A DNA stretch of 64,000 nt from JAGOLU01 sp037138475. GTDB taxonomy: Bacteria; Patescibacteriota; Microgenomatia; UBA1406; GWC2-37-13. The stretch's first letter is position 1; each line of letters begins with the position of its first letter. Position numbers and translations under genes: made by a program. Location: the NCBI GenBank assembly GCA_037138475.1, contig JBAXII010000002.1, positions 27,845-91,844 of the forward strand, in the 5' to 3' direction. The notes beneath the pieces were generated by a model. It was not told where the DNA came from, did not search any database, and worked only from the letters and a program-made list of their open reading frames with translations. This document shows positions 6,748 to 14,821 of the stretch, one piece after another.

Positions 6748-8781
6748 ATGCATCCACTTCGCCAACAGCCAATACTTGAGTCTCTGATCCTCGTGGCTGG
6801 CATGATCTCTATCATGCTCCTCATCCAAGGTACCAATACTTGGATCGCGCTGTCGACTACGAAGCAAAACCCACCTATTGCAAAAAGTGAGGATGGTGAT
6901 ATGACAAGTCTGAGAAACGTAGTTGGAAATAATCCCAACTGCCCATTTAATCCACCTGATAGACTCGGCCAGACAGAAGGTGGTGTTTTTACTCAAGCAG
7001 AGGTAACGACTGATGGATTCAACAAAATAGGCGAGATCTTTAAAAGTGCTACAGCTGTTATCGATGCAAAGATTGATGTGAAAAATAAAGGCGACTCGGG
7101 TGCACAGCCTCGACTGAACACAATCACGGGAAAAGATACAGGGATAAAGTTCTACAAAGTCACATCTATGCATGCACCTGATCTCAGTGAAGGCAAGCCC
7201 GCAGGTCAGATCGCCGAGATACCTGCTGCTAAGGGAGATCAAGTTAGAGTTCCGTTTAGCGGGTGGAGGATACTCAATGGCACCAAAATCTTTGGCATGG
7301 TGATGAGTATCGAAGCTGATGGTATACGCATCGCAAACAGCCGCAACGATCGTCCAATTGATGGAGGGGGAGGATATGATCTCTACATCACCGGGATCAC
7401 AGTCGATCCAGAAATCAGGCGAAGATATGACAAAGCAAATAAAGAATTTGGTCGTACATGTATGCCAGAGGTGAGCATAGAGGAGGTCATTGGCACCGCA
7501 AATGGCAATATCAAAGTCGCCCTTCGCGACAAAGGAGCGCTCCTTCCACTCAACTCTGGACTTTTTTGGAGTTCTGAAGCAAGTACTGTCATGACCATAG
7601 AAGGGGATAAAAAAACTCCCTCAGCAGTCCAGCCCGCTCAGAACCAACCCCAGCCTGCTGCACCAGGAGCTCCCGCAGCTCCTGCAGATCCTGCAGCACC
7701 AGGAACTCCCGCCACGATTACTCCTGGACCAGTGGTGCAACTAAATACTGTTCAAGACAGCATCATCATGATTGACAGAGCGATTGCAAATGTAAAAAAA
7801 ATTGTATCTGGAGGTGCTACTCAGACTAGAACTCGCATACTACTACTCGGAGACAGCAACACAGCAAACGAGAATTTTGGTAGAGTAGAAATGACATGGA
7901 AATCAAATCAATCGAACAAGATTGAGTACAAAAAAATTGCCAAGGGTGAGTGGAGCACTGGCAATCTTATGAATCAACTTAGGCTTGAGAAAGATATTGA
8001 TAACAATAGTGTAAATTATACTGATTTCAAGTATGCACTTATACTCATTGGCTTAAAAGATTCGGATAATTTCAGTGTTGAACTGTTTAAAACAAATCTG
8101 AAAGCGATCGTCGATAAATTGCTTGAATATAAGGTTATCCCCATACTCCAAACTATCAATGACTTTCGTACTGAAACTGGTAGAAAAGAAACAGCAGAGG
8201 CAATAAATGCAGCAATTATCGCAGTGGCTGATGAAAAGAAAATCCCTTATGTTGATACGAGTGAGTACATCAAAGTAGGTCACATGACCAAAGATGGATT
8301 TCACTACAATACAAGAAATTATGGGCCGAATTATTGCAAAGGTAGTGTCAAAGAGGGAGACTGTAATCCGCCGAAAGATGATGCTGATAGTCTTACTAGT
8401 CCGATCTCAGGCCACGGCATACGCAATGCGATCTTGAGAGAGGCTATAAAGATGATAGAAAAGAATCTTGAGTCGGTCAATCAATCGATTGTCGTTACGG
8501 CAAACACAAGTCGCACCGGTCTCAAACCTCTCACCCTCTTTGGTGTCCAGGCGCAGACTGCCCCAGAGAGCATTATTTCGATCTTGCAATCGTATGGGTC
8601 GTCGGGATACCTCTGCTATGATTTTGGCGGCCTCAGCTGTGTGCCTGCGACGCTTTCGACGATCGAGGGGCGTGCCGTACGAGTCGATGTGATGGTAGAC
8701 AAATCATATCCAGCCAAGCCTATCTGTGTGAGTCGCACAAACTCGTGTAACGGAGGAGTATTTCTCGATCCAAACCTATGA
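6748..8781 (+). CDS. Membrane-anchored SGNH/GDSL hydrolase-like surface protein
   Basis: A 677-residue protein with an N-terminal hydrophobic anchor (SLILVAGMISIMLLIQG, residues about 12-28), so most of it is predicted outside. A first domain (about 60-290) is of unknown type; a Pro/Ala linker at about 293-330 follows; then an SGNH-like domain begins ILLLGDSN (block I Ser near residue 371) and ends with KDGFHYN (Asp and His of the catalytic pair near residue 516). A third domain with Cys pairs closes the protein. SGNH enzymes are esterases or acyl hydrolases, often acting on cell-surface polysaccharide; the substrate here is unknown. Its stop overlaps the next gene's start by four bases (ATGA), so the two are translationally coupled. 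Confidence 0.75.
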   Translation: MHPLRQQPILESLILVAGMISIMLLIQGTNTWIALSTTKQNPPIAKSEDGDMTSLRNVVGNNPNCPFNPPDRLGQTEGGVFTQAEVTTDGFNKIGEIFKSATAVIDAKIDVKNKGDSGAQPRLNTITGKDTGIKFYKVTSMHAPDLSEGKPAGQIAEIPAAKGDQVRVPFSGWRILNGTKIFGMVMSIEADGIRIANSRNDRPIDGGGGYDLYITGITVDPEIRRRYDKANKEFGRTCMPEVSIEEVIGTANGNIKVALRDKGALLPLNSGLFWSSEASTVMTIEGDKKTPSAVQPAQNQPQPAAPGAPAAPADPAAPGTPATITPGPVVQLNTVQDSIIMIDRAIANVKKIVSGGATQTRTRILLLGDSNTANENFGRVEMTWKSNQSNKIEYKKIAKGEWSTGNLMNQLRLEKDIDNNSVNYTDFKYALILIGLKDSDNFSVELFKTNLKAIVDKLLEYKVIPILQTINDFRTETGRKETAEAINAAIIAVADEKKIPYVDTSEYIKVGHMTKDGFHYNTRNYGPNYCKGSVKEGDCNPPKDDADSLTSPISGHGIRNAILREAIKMIEKNLESVNQSIVVTANTSRTGLKPLTLFGVQAQTAPESIISILQSYGSSGYLCYDFGGLSCVPATLSTIEGRAVRVDVMVDKSYPAKPICVSRTNSCNGGVFLDPNL

Positions 8782-9314
8782 GCACACGTACCCTATATCG
8801 TCTCAAAGTCGTCGGCGTGATGATAGTCGCGCTCCTCCTGTCGCGCCTCCTGACGAGTACAATATTTTTCCCAAACTCGCCGACGTTGAACCTCCGCTAT
8901 CTCGCTGACCTCCCTGAGGAGGTGGCAGACTATATCAACGGTCTGACCGGATCACGTCGAAATCTTCCTCCGCGAGTGGAGGATACGAAGCAGATCGCTC
9001 AACAACCAGCTCAGCAGCCGGGGAGCACGTTCACCTCACCCGCCACTCCTGCGGCGCCGGTAGCGATCGACACTGCTCAGCTCCCGCCACCTCCCGAGCC
9101 AAACCAAAATACCCAGTCAGCGGTCGCCGAGCGACGGACGCAGCTGGCTGATCTGGGCTACTCTGAAAAGAGTGAGGGAGTGTATGAGAAGGAGGACGTC
9201 GGCGCGCATGTCATCTACTATCACTACGAGTCTGGGGTCGAGTTCCGCGAGCGATCGGTCACGATTGGGGGTCAGACGTATACGGGCCTCGCGCCAGTGG
9301 CAGCGAGACAGTGA
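8778..9314 (+). CDS. Small anchored protein of the FFxxxSPT family, copy 1
   Basis: A 178-residue protein: a basic start (MSTRTLYRLK), one hydrophobic helix (VVGVMIVALLLSRLL), then IFFPNSPT, a Pro/Gln-rich linker (about residues 65-115) and a small C-terminal domain (LADLGYSEKSEGVYEK...). The start and the SPT motif at the same distance from the membrane helix recur in the proteins at 45785-46339 and 61880-62374. I know no named family. It overlaps the SGNH-like gene by four bases. One helix with a basic N-terminus suggests a cytoplasmic N-end and an exported C-terminal domain; a partner role for the large upstream protein is an inference. Confidence 0.75.
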   Translation: MSTRTLYRLKVVGVMIVALLLSRLLTSTIFFPNSPTLNLRYLADLPEEVADYINGLTGSRRNLPPRVEDTKQIAQQPAQQPGSTFTSPATPAAPVAIDTAQLPPPPEPNQNTQSAVAERRTQLADLGYSEKSEGVYEKEDVGAHVIYYHYESGVEFRERSVTIGGQTYTGLAPVAARQ

Positions 9315-9344
9315 GTATATGTGGCGCAGATTTTGTCTTTTGCC

Positions 9345-9466
9345 GTCATCCCCTTGAACAAGGGGATCCAAAGGCAGGATACATGGATTCCGGCCTTCGC
9401 CGGAATGACAGTAGTAGTATATGATCTGCTTTTGTCATCGAATTAGTTGACTAGTACAGGGATGAC
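9345..9466. repeat. Two dispersed palindromic repeats (GTCATCCC...GGAATGAC and GTCATCGAATT...GGGATGAC)
   Basis: The first, 9345-9409, starts GTCATCCCC, contains the hairpins CCCCTTGAACAAGGGG and ATTCCGGCCTTCGCCGGAAT, and ends GGAATGAC. The second, 9434-9466, is nearly the same as 49701-49733 and partly the same as 5810-5833. No gene lies between the secreted genes here. Confidence 0.75.
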
Positions 9467-9486
9467 AGACAAAATCAAAAATTGAT

Positions 9487-9515
9487 TTGCATCTGTGACG
9501 AGAGTTGATTATATT
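9487..9515 (+). promoter_or_regulatory. Promoter of the 99-aa membrane protein, leaderless type
   Basis: TTGCAT at 9487-9492, a 17-base spacer, TATATT at 9510-9515, then six bases before the ATG at 9522. Confidence 0.6.
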
Positions 9516-9521
9516 TAACTC

Positions 9522-9821
9522 ATGTATATCGGTCCGTTCTACTTTGATACCAAAGAGCTTTTTCTCGTTCTCCTTACTGTCATGCTCAGTATCGGCATGT
9601 ACCTCGGCTGGACTACGGTGCCGTTCTTCAACATTAAAGATCTCTTTACGATCACCATCCTTATCCTTTTTACGAAGGGTCTCTTGCCTGCCATCCACAA
9701 CGAGGCGTTCTTTATGGTCGCCTTTGCCGCCGTGCTATGCACGATCTATCTGCAGATCTTTCAGGTAGTACTCTTTTACTTTATCAGCTTTGTGCTGTTC
9801 CGGATGCTCAAGGTGATCTAA
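9522..9821 (+). CDS. Small polytopic membrane protein (99 aa)
   Basis: A 99-residue protein with three predicted membrane helices (about residues 12-30, 42-58 and 65-95). I recognise no family. It starts six bases after a good -10 box and ends 13 bases before the dockerin gene start, so both could share a transcript. The placement inside a run of secreted proteins suggests a role in export or anchoring, but no motif supports that. Small hydrophobic frames can be artefacts; the promoter and tight spacing support a real gene. Confidence 0.7.
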   Translation: MYIGPFYFDTKELFLVLLTVMLSIGMYLGWTTVPFFNIKDLFTITILILFTKGLLPAIHNEAFFMVAFAAVLCTIYLQIFQVVLFYFISFVLFRMLKVI

Positions 9822-9834
9822 TTTGTGGCTTCCT

Positions 9835-11340
9835 ATGCGCTTCAACAAACTACTGCTCATCTCGATCATGGTACTCTCAGTGGTTGTGACTGTGCTGGCT
9901 GTATATGTGAGTCGCATACAAAAGATCAAGATAAAACAGACTGCATATGATCCGACTAGTTTATCTGCGAGTGAGGGAGGGCTCAGAGCAGTGTGTGGGA
10001 ATGGATATGTTAGTGATGAATGTCAAAAGCAATATGAACGGGATATGGGTCTTCGTGGGAGAGCTAATGATGCTGATGATGCCCGAATCAAAAATAATCC
10101 ACTCCAAGTCCAATACGAACGAGATATGGGATTGATTGGAAGATATGAGAAAGAGTATGCGAAAGCAGATGGTGTTCAAGGCCAAGATGTCAAAATAGGT
10201 GATATAACATATAAAGGTATGTCTCGTGCTGAAACAGATCTCTATATTCGCTCGCTTCAAAAGTCTGTGAGTGGTGGAGGTGCGGCGGGAACAAGAGCGA
10301 GTGGTGGGCTTACTGCTCCTGGCGCCACTTCGAGTGCTGCTTTATCCAACTTAGATCCTGTTGAAGTCACTGTGCAGGTGACCGGAGGAAGTGTAAAGTT
10401 TAAGATCGCTCTTACCCCAAAGGATCCAAATGACATCATCGTGACCATCGATATCAGCTGTGTAGTAGGCACTACAGCAGGTAACTGTACTGCCGCGATG
10501 CTCTCTGAAGCGCTGACAAAAGCAGGTAATATACGAGATTTCTTCGTATCACTTGCAGGAGCAGGTATAAATGTACCCGCTATGCTCACCGCATTGACAG
10601 CGCAATGTGTAAATAAGACCACATGTAGCTATAGCACCAGTTTACTTGCATTCCTTATCACTCCAATGCCTGGTGGCCCCACTGGGAATCCCCTTGGAGG
10701 TTTTAATGCGACTCCTACCCCCGGCACGGATGCGACGGTGCCGGCTGATCGGGTATCGATCCGTCTGCGCATCAGACCACAAGGTGTGATGACCGAGCGT
10801 GAGCTGCCATATAACAAGCTCAAGGTAGCAGTATCTGTCGGTGGGGGAGTAGGCACTACTGCCCTCGCCAAAACGACAGACGCAGTGGTGAATGAGTTTG
10901 TATCTGTGGGTGATGGGATGTTTGAGGGGACGGCGACGTTTGATCCAAAGATCTTGAAGCCAGGCAAAGGATACAAGATCCTCGTAAAGGCGAGCAAACA
11001 TCTGACGAAACGCTTTTGTTCCCCTGAGCCAAACAAGGGCAAGACAGAGCCTGACTCGACCTATACCTGTCCACAGGTGAATGCAGGGATCATCGAGCTG
11101 AAGCTCGGCCTAAATAACTTTGATTTTTCCAAAGTGTATTTGCCTGCTGGAGATCTCTCGATCAACGGCAAACAGGACACTGTGGTAGACTCTACTGACT
11201 TTACCTATATTCGCAAAAAAATCCCCTCAGAAGATCCCGAAGCGCTCCGGGTCGGGGATATCAACATGGATGGGGTGATAGACACGCAGGACTATGTGCT
11301 GACGATCTCAAACCTCGTGAACAATGTTGATGAGTTATAA
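9835..11340 (+). CDS. Secreted or anchored protein with C-terminal dockerin module
   Basis: A 501-residue protein with an N-terminal hydrophobic segment (LLLISIMVLSVVVTVLAVYV). The middle holds Gly/Ala-rich linkers and at least one beta-rich domain (about 180-430). The last 60 residues are a type I dockerin-like pair of calcium loops: GDLSINGKQDTVVDSTDF, which has a few extra residues in the loop, and GDINMDGVIDTQDYV, which fits the D-x-N-x-D-G-x-(V/I)-D-x-x-D pattern. Dockerins bind cohesin modules, and a cohesin protein is encoded 850 bases downstream. An in-frame TTG four codons upstream is a weaker start. The next gene begins eight bases after the stop. Confidence 0.8.
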   Translation: MRFNKLLLISIMVLSVVVTVLAVYVSRIQKIKIKQTAYDPTSLSASEGGLRAVCGNGYVSDECQKQYERDMGLRGRANDADDARIKNNPLQVQYERDMGLIGRYEKEYAKADGVQGQDVKIGDITYKGMSRAETDLYIRSLQKSVSGGGAAGTRASGGLTAPGATSSAALSNLDPVEVTVQVTGGSVKFKIALTPKDPNDIIVTIDISCVVGTTAGNCTAAMLSEALTKAGNIRDFFVSLAGAGINVPAMLTALTAQCVNKTTCSYSTSLLAFLITPMPGGPTGNPLGGFNATPTPGTDATVPADRVSIRLRIRPQGVMTERELPYNKLKVAVSVGGGVGTTALAKTTDAVVNEFVSVGDGMFEGTATFDPKILKPGKGYKILVKASKHLTKRFCSPEPNKGKTEPDSTYTCPQVNAGIIELKLGLNNFDFSKVYLPAGDLSINGKQDTVVDSTDFTYIRKKIPSEDPEALRVGDINMDGVIDTQDYVLTISNLVNNVDEL

Positions 11341-11347
11341 CATATCT

Positions 11348-11950
11348 ATGTATCCCATCTCAGAACCACACCCACATCGGCATTTGTATCGAGGCATCCT
11401 CCTCATCGCCTTTGTGTTGTTGAGTGCTATGACTCTCGTGCTCATAAATCAAGTACAGCGTGATAGATATTTTTCTCCTCCATCGGCAGCTCTCTCAGAT
11501 ACACGTGTTGCGGTGAAGCCTCAGGCTACTGCTACATTCCGACTCCAGTCAAGTGCTGGTACCGACCGAGTCACCAAGATCTCCCCACTCACTCTCATGC
11601 TCTATGGAGATTCGAAGGGGCGTACCGTCGAGGGCTTTGATGCGCTTATCTCAATCGAAGGAGTGCCCTTTGAAGTTGCCTCGATCGAGTCAGCGGACTT
11701 CGATGTCATAAAGGTACTCAAACCAGGATACATATCATTGATTGCCGTAAAAAAGCTCAATGTCAAAGATGAAATACAAATTTATTCGACTCAACCCGTA
11801 GTCACCTTAACACTCAATCCACTTGAGGATGGATCCCTCACTGCCGCAGCAGTTGAATCCATCGGCGCTGAGAAGAGCAAGATGATCTTAAACGATATGT
11901 CATCATCCACAGGTCTCATGGGTGTGAGCGCGACAGTTCAACCTGAGTGA
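11348..11950 (+). CDS. Anchored beta-sandwich protein, possibly cohesin-like
   Basis: A 200-residue protein with a membrane helix at about residues 15-35 (LLIAFVLLSAMTLVLINQV). The rest is one beta-rich domain with the strand pattern of cohesin-type modules: GFDALISIEGVPFEVASIES, then ADFDVIKVLKPGYISLIAVK and a late LTLNPLEDGSLTAAAV. This resembles the cohesin in the next gene only in pattern, so the label is tentative. I chose ATG 11348 because TATAAC at 11336-11341 lies six bases before it, as at other genes here; ATGs at 11324 and 11330 would overlap the dockerin gene. Confidence 0.65.
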   Translation: MYPISEPHPHRHLYRGILLIAFVLLSAMTLVLINQVQRDRYFSPPSAALSDTRVAVKPQATATFRLQSSAGTDRVTKISPLTLMLYGDSKGRTVEGFDALISIEGVPFEVASIESADFDVIKVLKPGYISLIAVKKLNVKDEIQIYSTQPVVTLTLNPLEDGSLTAAAVESIGAEKSKMILNDMSSSTGLMGVSATVQPE

Positions 11951-12149
11951 TATGCCTAAAACAAACCCCAAGTTCCAAATCCGCAAATTCCAAATAATTC
12001 ATAAGTTCCAATTTTCAAGGGTGTTGCATTAAACTCCCTCCTGCGGGCGCAAGATGTGAGGGAATTCGTTTTGCCATGCATAGCATTTACACAATTTTAC
12101 CTTTTGATTTTTTATTTTTGAATTTATCCCTATTGCGGTCCACTTCTCA

Positions 12150-12179
12150 TTGACATCACGATCTCTTTCATGCTAAACT
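12150..12179 (+). promoter_or_regulatory. Promoter of the cohesin gene
   Basis: TTGACA at 12150-12155, an 18-base spacer, TAAACT at 12174-12179, and 11 bases to the ATG at 12191. Confidence 0.65.
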
Positions 12180-12190
12180 GAATCCATCAT

Positions 12191-12940
12191 ATGTATACGA
12201 AAGGCATCTTTTTATCTACTTTTTTGCTTGTAATAATTGCCTTTTTGACTCTTCCCGTACATGCATTTGCTGTCAACTCACTCTCTTTTGATGCAATTTC
12301 AAAAAATGGAAATGTGGGAGATACGATCAAAATAGGTACCATGATCAGCACGACTGATGCGGTCATTAGTGCTGACGTGAAAATCACGTATGACGCGAGT
12401 GCGATTGAGATACTTACAACTGAAGGAGGAGATTTTTTCAAGGACGTTTCACAAAGCACTTCTACCCCGGGCACCCTGACTCTCACTGCTCTCCAAGAAG
12501 GTACAGCTGGTAAAAAAGGCAGTGGCACTGTTGCATACACAAATATGAAGCTAAAGAAATCTGGCACAAGTCAGCTAAAATTTCTCTGTTCAAACACAGC
12601 AAATCCCACCTCTAAGTTGATTGTAAATGCAACTACTGCCTCAAATGCAATCGATTGTGCTTCAACAGGCGCACAAATCCTAGGGATCAGCGTGGGCACT
12701 GCAGGAGCGCCTACTCCAACTCCTGCCCCCGGGAGCGTCACGCCAACTTCGACGGTACCAACAGCTACTGTAGTCCAGCCAGGAGCTGGTCAGCCATATG
12801 CGCCTGGAGGAAGTGCATATACGACCCCCCCCACGAGACTCCCTCAGAGTGGAGCAGTGGAGGATACGATTCATGTGATGATCTTTGGTGGACTCTTTGT
12901 CGCGTTGGGCACGTTACTCCGCAAATATGTATATAATTGA
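12191..12940 (+). CDS. Cohesin-domain surface protein with LPQSG sorting-like tail
   Basis: A 249-residue protein with a clear signal peptide (IFLSTFLLVIIAFLTLPVHAFA), a single cohesin-like domain at about residues 28-160, a Pro/Thr-rich linker, and a C-terminal LPQSG (217-221) followed by a hydrophobic helix and the basic end RKYVYN. The cohesin pattern includes GNVGDTIKIGTMISTTDAVI, ADVKITYDASAIEI and a long C-terminal beta region. Cohesins bind dockerins with calcium; LPxTG-like tails are cut by sortases and joined to the cell wall. A dockerin protein is encoded just upstream. No sortase gene is in this window. Together they suggest a wall-bound scaffold that holds a dockerin protein. Confidence 0.82.
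   Translation: MYTKGIFLSTFLLVIIAFLTLPVHAFAVNSLSFDAISKNGNVGDTIKIGTMISTTDAVISADVKITYDASAIEILTTEGGDFFKDVSQSTSTPGTLTLTALQEGTAGKKGSGTVAYTNMKLKKSGTSQLKFLCSNTANPTSKLIVNATTASNAIDCASTGAQILGISVGTAGAPTPTPAPGSVTPTSTVPTATVVQPGAGQPYAPGGSAYTTPPTRLPQSGAVEDTIHVMIFGGLFVALGTLLRKYVYN
12932..12937 (+). promoter_or_regulatory. Possible -10 box for the FN3-like gene
   Basis: TATAAT overlaps the last codons of the cohesin gene and lies nine bases before the ATG at 12947. No clear -35 is visible. Confidence 0.4.
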
Positions 12941-12946
12941 CTTCAC

Positions 12947-13540
12947 ATGAACACTACAAAAGTCGCGACGCTTGATACATTTCGCCCGCATAAGTACAAC
13001 AAGTGGCTCGGTGTTGGAGTAGGTTTGGGACTTTCCCTCATGCTCTTGATCGCAGGCTCCGCTGCATATTTTTCAGGAGTATTTGTCGAAGCCAGCAACG
13101 ATGCACCACAGGAGTTGGTGGTGAGCAAGATCACTGATAACTCAGCTCGTTTGGATTGGACTACCGCCATCGAAAACCAAGGGTATGTAGAATATGGGAC
13201 AAGCCCCACTGCATTGGCGCTTATCGCTCCAGAAGCATCGCCGAATCGTTCCCACGGTCTAGATCTCAGTTTGCTGCGTGCTGCTACCACGTACTATTTT
13301 CATATCAAAGTAGGCGAGAAGGTCTTTGATGATGCCGGCAATCCATGGACGTTTGTCACTAAAAAAGCCCCCGCAAAAGCAGAAGAACCTCCAGCTCCCG
13401 ATCCAATCGAAGAAGTCCTCACTCCTGAGCCTACCGAAGCGAGTAGTTGTCCAAGCACTGATTGTGATGTCATCAAATCCTTCTTTGGAAAGGGCTGTGA
13501 CACTGCGGACTACATTCGTGCGAACTGCGCAGGACAATAG
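12947..13540 (+). CDS. Membrane-anchored protein with fibronectin type III-like domain
   Basis: A 197-residue protein: an N-terminal cytoplasmic tail, a membrane helix (LGVGVGLGLSLMLLIAGSAAYF, split here as residues about 21-42), one FN3-like domain (residues about 50-140) with SKITDNSARLDWTT and the closing TTYYFHIKVGE, a Pro/Glu-rich linker and a C-terminal Cys-rich tail with four Cys (CPSTDCDVIKSFFGKGCDTA). The FN3 fold usually mediates protein or glycan contacts. It starts six bases after the cohesin stop and closes the secreted-protein cluster. The Cys tail fits the presence of DsbA and VKOR homologues in this window. Confidence 0.72.
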   Translation: MNTTKVATLDTFRPHKYNKWLGVGVGLGLSLMLLIAGSAAYFSGVFVEASNDAPQELVVSKITDNSARLDWTTAIENQGYVEYGTSPTALALIAPEASPNRSHGLDLSLLRAATTYYFHIKVGEKVFDDAGNPWTFVTKKAPAKAEEPPAPDPIEEVLTPEPTEASSCPSTDCDVIKSFFGKGCDTADYIRANCAGQ

Positions 13541-13576
13541 CTCCCAACCGTACAGCTGAGTTTCCACCCTGTTATT

Positions 13577-14218
13577 TTACGTGAGGAGTGTGGTAAAAAA
13601 TCTAATCAAGGGGGTCAAGAATATGCCGATGGGCGCCGTGGGTCCGAGTATAGGGAAACTGATCAAAATGAGAAAATAGAGGCCATAGGGTCGCAGTGTA
13701 GCCCATTGCTCAGCCTGCTCCTCGCCCAACAGTCCATACACGATTTTGAATCCATCCAATGGCTCAATAGGGATGAGGTTAAAAAAGGCGAGAGAGAGGT
13801 TTACCTGGATGATGATTTGGCCTATGAGTGAAAATAGTTTGCTCCCCGGTATGTCAAATGAGACGAGGAGGTGCAATAGGAGTGAGGTGCACACAGCTGC
13901 GACGATGTTTGTGAGCGGTCCTGCCAACGCGATCTTCATCCCGTCTCGGCGCGGGTCTTGGAGGTTATAGGGGTCAAACTGCACCGCTTTACCCCAGCCA
14001 AAGCCGGTAAATATCATGAGGAGACTCCCGATAGGGTCCAGATGTGCCAGAGGGTTTAGCGTGATGCGACCTTGGAGGCGCGGGGTGGGGTCTCCGAGAG
14101 AGTCAGCAGTCTTTGCATGAGCAAACTCATGGATAGTGATAGTGAGGATAAGGACAGAGAGGTAAATGAGGCCGTAAATGAGTCCAAAGAGGGGGTTTTG
14201 AAGGATTTGTGACAGCAT
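13577..14218 (-). CDS. Site-2 protease family membrane metalloprotease (M50)
   Basis: An intramembrane zinc protease of the YwhC-like branch. The 213-residue protein has five to six hydrophobic segments, the zinc-binding HEFAH (HExxH) at about residues 30-34 inside the first helices, and a second metal site in IPIEPLDGFKI, matching the (N)xxPxxDG motif. Such proteases cut membrane-bound regulators or small peptides. It is convergent with the FN3-like gene (36 bases apart), so it is not part of that cluster. Confidence 0.9.
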   Translation of the reverse strand: MLSQILQNPLFGLIYGLIYLSVLILTITIHEFAHAKTADSLGDPTPRLQGRITLNPLAHLDPIGSLLMIFTGFGWGKAVQFDPYNLQDPRRDGMKIALAGPLTNIVAAVCTSLLLHLLVSFDIPGSKLFSLIGQIIIQVNLSLAFFNLIPIEPLDGFKIVYGLLGEEQAEQWATLRPYGLYFLILISFPILGPTAPIGIFLTPLIRFFTTLLT

Positions 14219-14288
14219 AAGTTGTAAACATTTGAAAAAACAACAAACTCATGATACCATATGGCTTCGGATATTTGATTTTACCCTT

Positions 14289-14558
14289 ATGGCACGCTGT
14301 TTTATCACTGGCAAAGGCAATCTCTACGGTCGATCTCATACTCACCATCGTGGTGTGGCAGGAGGACGCTGGAAGAAAAGAGCCCCCAAAACCAATCGTA
14401 TTTTTAAGCCAAATCTCCAACCAGTTACCATCCTAGTCGATGGTATGCGCAAACAAGTCCGCATCAGCGCGAGCGCTCTCAAGCGTGTCAAAAAAGACGT
14501 CGCTGAGGGTCGCACCCCAAAGGTCATGATAGCAAAGTACCAGCCTGTATCTGCATAA
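14289..14558 (+). CDS. rpmB: 50S ribosomal protein L28
   Basis: Component of the large ribosomal subunit. The 89-residue protein starts MARCFITGKGNLYGRSHTHH, matching the L28 pattern xCxxTGKGxxxGxxxSHxxxxTKRRxxPNLQ, with KTNRIFKPNLQ and a C-terminal VRISASALKRVKK. A longer frame from 14232 would add 19 residues with no family match, so the ATG at 14289 is chosen. It is followed at once by a MITE-like repeat. The divergent M50 protease gene lies 70 bases upstream. Confidence 0.92.
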   Translation: MARCFITGKGNLYGRSHTHHRGVAGGRWKKRAPKTNRIFKPNLQPVTILVDGMRKQVRISASALKRVKKDVAEGRTPKVMIAKYQPVSA

Positions 14559-14568
14559 AGGGCAATAG

Positions 14569-14749
14569 TTAATTACTCACCTTACGCACGTGTCCCATCA
14601 TGCCTTGATGTATGTCATTGCGAGGAGCTAGACTTGAACATTCACTAGGGAGCGACGTTGCAATCTCCCGATGCATGGGATTGCCACGTCGTCGCCTAAG
14701 GGCTCCTCCTCGCAATGACATATGCGGTATGCGTAAGGTGAGTTAATAA
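14569..14749. repeat. MITE-like element with terminal inverted repeats
   Basis: The ends at 14569-14588 and 14730-14749 are 20-base inverted repeats matching at 18 positions. Nested inside is a second perfect inverted repeat, TGTCATTGCGAGGAG at 14613-14627 and its complement at 14706-14720. The 181-base element has no reading frame and could fold into one long hairpin. The inner repeat is a widely seen kind of bacterial intergenic palindrome. Confidence 0.75.
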
Positions 14750-14821
14750 TAAGTTTCAATATTCAAATACGTATTTCCGTTATTTGCAGACTGTAGATTT
14801 CAGATGAGCATTTGGTCTTGA

